A stretch of DNA of 7,778 nucleotides, taken from Collinsella aerofaciens. Its GTDB lineage: Bacteria; Actinomycetota; Coriobacteriia; Coriobacteriales; Coriobacteriaceae. The translations under genes and the position numbers were made by a program. The notes beneath the pieces are model-generated. The model saw nothing but the letters and a program-made list of their open reading frames with translations. It was not told the DNA's origin and made no database searches. The stretch spans positions 1-7,778 of the forward strand of contig JAJWXI010000082.1 in the NCBI GenBank assembly GCA_021641225.1. The letters are read 5' to 3'. This document shows, piece by piece, positions 5,759 to 7,778 of this stretch (positions are counted from its first letter, which is position 1; every line of letters begins with the position of its first letter).

Positions 5759-6862
5759 TTATTGCATTTGATACGGCGAAAGCATGGCCCGTTGCGAGCA
5801 GCTCGCGAACCAAACCGACACGAGCGCGAACATGAAGCCGTTGGCAAAACCGTTGGCAAACTGCATCGCACCGCGCTTCCACCACAGCAGGCTGCGATGA
5901 AGCACACCGTCCGAAAGCACCATGAACAGGCCCATGGTAAATGGAATAAAGCACATCACGGCAAAGGCCGAGAACACGCCCGAGATGGCCGACAGCACCA
6001 AAAACGGCGCCACAATGCCCATCAGGTAAAAGCCAGTACGAGCTTTGCCTTCCAAGCGCTCGGCCTCAACATGGGCGCGGCCGACCAGGTCGCCGCCCGC
6101 GGCACCGTTAGTGCCAGCATGGCCCATGCCGCTAATGCGGACCTCGTCGCCATCGTGCGTGCCGGCAGGAAACTCAATCGCCTGCTCGGAGGTCACACGG
6201 GTTCGCCCGCTGCCACCGCAATCGGGGCAGGGGTCGGCCACGACCTTACCGGAACCGCCGCACTCGGGGCAGACCGACTGGAACGTGCCCGCACCAAACA
6301 GGAAGGACAGGTCGACGTCGATGTGGCCGCGGCCGCCACAGCTTGGGCAGGCATGGGCATGCTCGGAGGAGACAGAACCCGAGCCGCCGCAGTGACCACA
6401 GGTATCGAAGCGCGTGTAGCGAACGGTCTTGTGGGCACCGCCCTTGGCCTCCTTGGCGTCGAGTTTGATATCGACGACCACGTTGGCGCCGTTCTCGGGA
6501 TTGTAGGCAGCCTGGCCGCGACGCTGCTGGCCCCAGGCGCCACCAAAGGGAAAGCCGCCCTCAAAGGGATTGCCATAGCCCGTGCTGCCGGCGTAGCCGC
6601 CACCATAGGGCGAAGCCGTAGGAGCACCGGCAAAGGGATTGCCAGAACGCATGGCGTCGTAGCGCGCACGTTTTTGCTCATCCGAAAGCACGGCGTAGGC
6701 CTCGGAAACCTCTTTAAACTTTTCCTCGGCATCCGGCTCTTTATTGACGTCCGGATGGAGCTTACGGGCCTTTTGCTGGAAGGCCTTTTGAATATCACGC
6801 GAGGTGGCGTCCTTGGAGACACCCAGAATCTCGTAGTAATCTTTTTCGTTCATCGTCGCCAT
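5759..6862 (-). CDS. J-domain co-chaperone with zinc finger and C-terminal transmembrane anchor (DnaJ-like, CTD-II replaced)
   Basis: 367 residues from the ATG at 6860-6862. Seen in order: J-domain (about 7-70) with HPD at 36-38; a Gly/Phe/Tyr-rich linker (72-115); the first CTD-I strands (127-152); four zinc repeats CGHCGGSG (155), CPSCGGRG (172), CPECGGSG (198) and CPDCGGSG (212); the rest of CTD-I, including FPAGTHDGDEVRISGMGHAG (231-250) and GDLVGRAHVEAE (257-268). DnaJ similarity then stops. Residues about 277-297, 298-318 and 335-356 are hydrophobic and look like three membrane helices, joined by a basic loop (HRSLLWWKRG, 322-331). CTD-II and the dimerisation tail are missing. An intact HPD implies it can activate DnaK. 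By the positive-inside rule the J-domain would face the cytoplasm. I infer a role recruiting DnaK to the membrane; no function is shown. AGGAGG lies 9 bases before the chosen start. The linked dnaJ has about 60% identity in the J-domain, so the two look like diverged tandem paralogues. Confidence 0.88.
   Translation of the reverse strand: MATMNEKDYYEILGVSKDATSRDIQKAFQQKARKLHPDVNKEPDAEEKFKEVSEAYAVLSDEQKRARYDAMRSGNPFAGAPTASPYGGGYAGSTGYGNPFEGGFPFGGAWGQQRRGQAAYNPENGANVVVDIKLDAKEAKGGAHKTVRYTRFDTCGHCGGSGSVSSEHAHACPSCGGRGHIDVDLSFLFGAGTFQSVCPECGGSGKVVADPCPDCGGSGRTRVTSEQAIEFPAGTHDGDEVRISGMGHAGTNGAAGGDLVGRAHVEAERLEGKARTGFYLMGIVAPFLVLSAISGVFSAFAVMCFIPFTMGLFMVLSDGVLHRSLLWWKRGAMQFANGFANGFMFALVSVWFASCSQRAMLSPYQMQ
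5838..5861. repeat. 12-base tandem duplication inside the membrane J-protein's last helix
   Basis: Two adjacent copies of a 12-base unit (ccgttggcaaaa and ccgttggcaaac), identical at 11 of 12 positions. It is in frame and encodes a repeated Phe-Ala-Asn-Gly in the third predicted membrane segment of the anchored J-protein. It probably arose by local slippage and keeps the reading frame. Confidence 0.85.
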
Positions 6863-6871
6863 GCGCGGCAA

Positions 6872-6877
6872 CCTCCT
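6872..6877 (-). promoter_or_regulatory. Shine-Dalgarno sequence for the membrane J-protein
   Basis: AGGAGG on the minus strand, a near-perfect anti-SD match 9 bases before the ATG at 6860-6862. It lies inside the longer open frame starting with GTG at 6883, which rules that upstream start out. A second ATG six bases inside the gene (6851-6853) has poorer spacing. Confidence 0.8.
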
Positions 6878-6888
6878 GCTCACAGCAG
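6876..6888 (-). other. Small inverted repeat touching the SD of the membrane J-protein
   Basis: The minus strand reads CTGCT GTG AGCAG, a perfect 5-base-pair stem with a 3-base loop. Its 3' arm shares two bases with the AGGAGG SD. It lies in the 58-base gap (6863-6920) after hemW, which otherwise shows AT-rich TAGAAT and TATATA stretches but no convincing -35 element. It has no T-run, so it is not a terminator. A regulatory role is only a possibility. Confidence 0.35.
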
Positions 6889-6920
6889 CGTATATATTCC
6901 GGTAATTCTACCCGAGCGGC

Positions 6921-7778
6921 CTAAGCTAGATCCCAAAACAGCTCGAACAGAACATTTCCATCGAGCCAGCCCAGATGGGTCGGCGCCAGACGAGCTCGAA
7001 CATGGCCCGCGACGACATCTGCCGAAGTGAAGGGTCCCTCATGACCCCAGAGCGTCTCGGGCACCCAAGTGGCAAGACCCAATTCGAGCGCGCGATCGCA
7101 GGCAGCTGCCAGCTCGCCCGTTGGGATGACGCAAGCTGCACGAGCCAACAGGTCGGACGCAACACCGCGCGTCATGCGACAGGCGAGCATCAGGTCCTCT
7201 GCCGCTGCCTCGCGCTGCGACAGATATTCGGCCTCGAACGCCGTCGCGTCATCGTCACGTTGCACCAGACGCACGCGGTACGCATCGCCTCGAGAAGACA
7301 CGCCGGGGAACAAACCTGCAAGACGGTCGAAATCCTCGTCATCGAGCATGCCCGCGGCAGAACGACCCAGGCCCAGGTAGCCCCGTCCGGTCCAGTAGGC
7401 AATGTTATGGGCGCACTCATGGCCGTCGAGCGCGTAGCTTGCCACCTCATACGGACGATAGCCGGCCGCACCCAGGCGCTCACGCGCCGCGTCCATGCAC
7501 GAAGCCTGAAAATCCTCGTCGGGCTCGAGAGACTCGTCACGGCACGCCATGCGATAGAGTGGTGTGCCCTCCTCGAGAGTGAGCGGGTACACCGATACAT
7601 GATGCGGCGCCGCCGCCAGCACGCCATCGAGCGTGCTCCGCCAGCTTGCGGCCGTCTGCCCGGGAAGGCCGCACATCAGGTCGCACGACACATCGAGGCC
7701 AGCGTCCTTCACCGTCGCGATAGCCGCAAGTGCCCGATTAGCATCGTGAATGCGGCCAATAGCAGCCAGCTCGGTATT
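6921..7778 (-). CDS. hemW: HemW, radical-SAM heme chaperone (C-terminal part; 5' end outside window)
   Basis: 285 residues are visible, and the frame is open to the right edge. HemW is usually about 380 residues, so roughly 95, including the CxxxCxxC radical-SAM cluster motif, lie outside. Visible family features: IGRIHDANRA near the edge, SCDLMCGLPGQT (31-42 of the visible part), HVSVYPLTLEEGTPLYR (60-76), then PYEVASYA and HECAHNIAYWTGRGYLGLG (120-138), followed by a HemN_C-like helical domain. HemW was long annotated as oxygen-independent coproporphyrinogen oxidase, but family members such as the Lactococcus protein bind and transfer heme and lack the oxidase-specific cysteine of HemN. Whether the N-terminus is HemW- or HemN-like cannot be checked here; the short C-terminal domain and neighbouring dnaJ (hemW often precedes hrcA-grpE-dnaK-dnaJ) favour HemW. 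Oddity: where relatives have G-A-H-G after YLGLG, this protein reads S-A-A-G. Confidence 0.9.
   Translation of the reverse strand, partial: NTELAAIGRIHDANRALAAIATVKDAGLDVSCDLMCGLPGQTAASWRSTLDGVLAAAPHHVSVYPLTLEEGTPLYRMACRDESLEPDEDFQASCMDAARERLGAAGYRPYEVASYALDGHECAHNIAYWTGRGYLGLGRSAAGMLDDEDFDRLAGLFPGVSSRGDAYRVRLVQRDDDATAFEAEYLSQREAAAEDLMLACRMTRGVASDLLARAACVIPTGELAAACDRALELGLATWVPETLWGHEGPFTSADVVAGHVRARLAPTHLGWLDGNVLFELFWDLA

Noticed and set aside
5759..6060. Frameshift or pseudogene explanation for the unusual tail of the membrane J-protein
   Set aside because: No DnaJ CTD-II sequence is recognisable nearby: the 81 bases between the tail and dnaJ are too short to hold it. The tail itself has coding-like codon use and a coherent membrane pattern. 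A larger deletion or assembly error cannot be excluded from one sequence.
6863..6883. GTG start at 6883 for the membrane J-protein
   Set aside because: The SD lies inside those extra seven codons, so initiation must be downstream at 6862.
5711..7030. A plus-strand open frame of 439 codons opposite the membrane J-protein and the end of hemW
   Set aside because: Low-complexity Ala/Gly/Arg-rich translation with no family features. The minus strand carries clear J-domain and zinc motifs over the same bases.

Overview
The window is a dense, single-direction block of bacterial housekeeping genes. Every supported gene lies on the minus strand, so transcription runs from the right edge to the left. 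In that order the genes are hemW (5' end missing), a J-protein with an apparent C-terminal membrane anchor (here called the membrane J-protein), a canonical dnaJ, mtaB, phoH, ybeY, dgkA, era and recO (3' end missing). No tRNA, rRNA, CRISPR array, insertion sequence or phage gene was seen, and no stretch of 300 bases lacks a gene. The DNA is GC-rich, uses GTG and TTG starts, and has good Shine-Dalgarno sequences (SDs). Together with the gene order this suggests a high-GC Gram-positive bacterium. My best guess is the Coriobacteriia, for example Collinsella or a relative. That is an inference from style and synteny, not a database match.

Right part (about 4529-7778): hemW encodes a radical-SAM heme chaperone and is followed by two DnaJ-type co-chaperone genes in tandem. 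The second, at 4529-5677, is an ordinary type A DnaJ. The first, at 5759-6862, has the J-domain, the Gly/Phe-rich linker, four CXXCXGXG zinc-binding repeats and what looks like a complete first C-terminal domain. It then leaves the DnaJ fold and ends in about three hydrophobic helices instead of the second C-terminal domain and dimerisation tail. This is the most unusual object in the window.

Left part (1-4519): mtaB (tRNA ms2t6A37 methylthiotransferase), phoH (PhoH-type ATPase), ybeY (rRNA-maturation endoribonuclease), dgkA (lipid kinase), era (ribosome-assembly GTPase) and recO (recombination mediator). This resembles the Bacillus subtilis dnaJ...mtaB and phoH-ybeY-dgkA-era-recO clusters, but without prmA, rsmE and cdd. 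The genes are tightly packed, with overlaps of 20 and 4 bases and gaps of 9, 9, 12 and 15 bases. The likely common theme is protein folding together with RNA and ribosome quality control. Era here carries an acidic N-terminal extension of about 55 residues that classical Era lacks.

All gaps are short. The two longest, of 81 and 58 bases, flank the membrane J-protein gene. Only the 81-base gap holds a weak promoter-like pattern.
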